5,095 nucleotides of DNA from an uncultured Lachnospiraceae bacterium. GTDB lineage: Bacteria > Bacillota > Clostridia > Lachnospirales > Lachnospiraceae. Where the stretch lies: assembly GCA_947589175.1 (NCBI GenBank), contig CANPZR010000204.1:1-5095 (forward strand), given 5' to 3'. A program made the translations under genes and the position numbers. The notes under the pieces were generated by a model that worked only from the letters and a program-made list of their open reading frames with translations, made no database searches and was not told the origin of the DNA. Within the stretch, counting starts at the first letter, position 1. The number at the start of each line of letters is the position of its first letter. Of this stretch, positions 5,040-5,095 are shown piece after piece.

Positions 5040-5095
5040 CGTAACCTTTTTTGCAGAGGGTGTTATCTTACCTCTTTTTGATGTATGTTAGATAG
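5025..5095 (+). mobile_element. Possible end of an inserted element (continues past window)
   Basis: Recombinase coding potential stops at about 5024-5031 and unrelated AT-rich sequence follows to the window edge. The hairpin at the boundary plus a T run resembles the left end of IS200/IS605-type elements, which carry subterminal hairpins and, in IS200, a left-end terminator that shields the transposase gene. No transposase is visible in the remaining bases, so the family is a guess. A chromosomal rearrangement or deletion joint is the main alternative. Confidence 0.35.
5028..5074. repeat. Perfect 13-bp inverted repeat at the recombinase break
   Basis: GAGGTAAGATAAC (5028-5040) is repeated in inverse as GTTATCTTACCTC (5062-5074) with no mismatch, enclosing 21 bases. 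The hairpin is followed on the plus strand by TTTTT (5075-5079), so it could also stop transcription. It coincides with the point where recombinase homology ends, which suggests it belongs to the inserted DNA. Confidence 0.85.

Noticed and set aside
1..5095. CRISPR array, tRNA or rRNA genes
   Set aside because: No regularly spaced repeats, tRNA-like cloverleaf or rRNA-like conserved stretches were seen on either strand.

Overview
The window looks like part of a mobile element from a low-to-mid-GC Gram-positive, most likely a Lachnospiraceae-type Clostridium. The evidence is consistent AGGAGG-type ribosome binding sites, a secreted protein with a bacterial Ig-like domain plus a transglutaminase-like domain, small tightly packed accessory genes, and the start of a large serine recombinase of the type common in gut Clostridia. 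This taxonomic call is inference from style and families, not from a marker gene.

Layout, left to right. Positions 1-199 hold the end of an unidentified upstream gene. Positions 200-1297 (+) encode a secreted Ig-like/transglutaminase-like protein. Positions 1348-2055 (-) encode a phage-type XRE/S24 repressor, convergent with the secreted protein; a 15-bp hairpin lies across the junction of the two genes. The repressor is transcribed away from a compact divergent control region (about 2056-2298) that has a good promoter on each strand and repeated AAATATTCA boxes. The rightward promoter leads into a chain of small genes: a Cys-rich zinc-ribbon-like protein starting at TTG 2299; a strongly structured leader (2593-2820) with a long terminator-like hairpin ending in T7 and a second hairpin that buries the next ribosome binding site; an XRE regulator (2821-3174); a divergent MazF/PemK-like protein (3335-3751); a 65-aa acidic protein (3744-3941); a canonical MazF/PemK (3967-4440); and a small conserved-type protein (4437-4718). 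The last gene is a serine recombinase starting at 4824.

The recombinase is cut off after about 67-69 residues. The sequence that follows starts with a perfect 13-bp inverted repeat (5028-5040 / 5062-5074) followed by T5, so this looks like the end of another inserted element or a rearrangement. The host element's integrase is therefore broken here unless its remainder lies beyond the insertion.

Working model (inference): the S24 repressor silences the rightward operon by binding the shared operators. Derepression first makes the zinc-ribbon protein. The following XRE gene stays behind a transcription terminator and a sequestered Shine-Dalgarno. A possible parallel is phage Mu, where the zinc-finger protein Com opens the sequestered mom translation start. 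The most interesting items are this leader plus its zinc-ribbon neighbour, the pair of MazF-like proteins (one without the usual catalytic residues) around a small acidic protein with no recognisable MazE, and the hairpin at the recombinase break.
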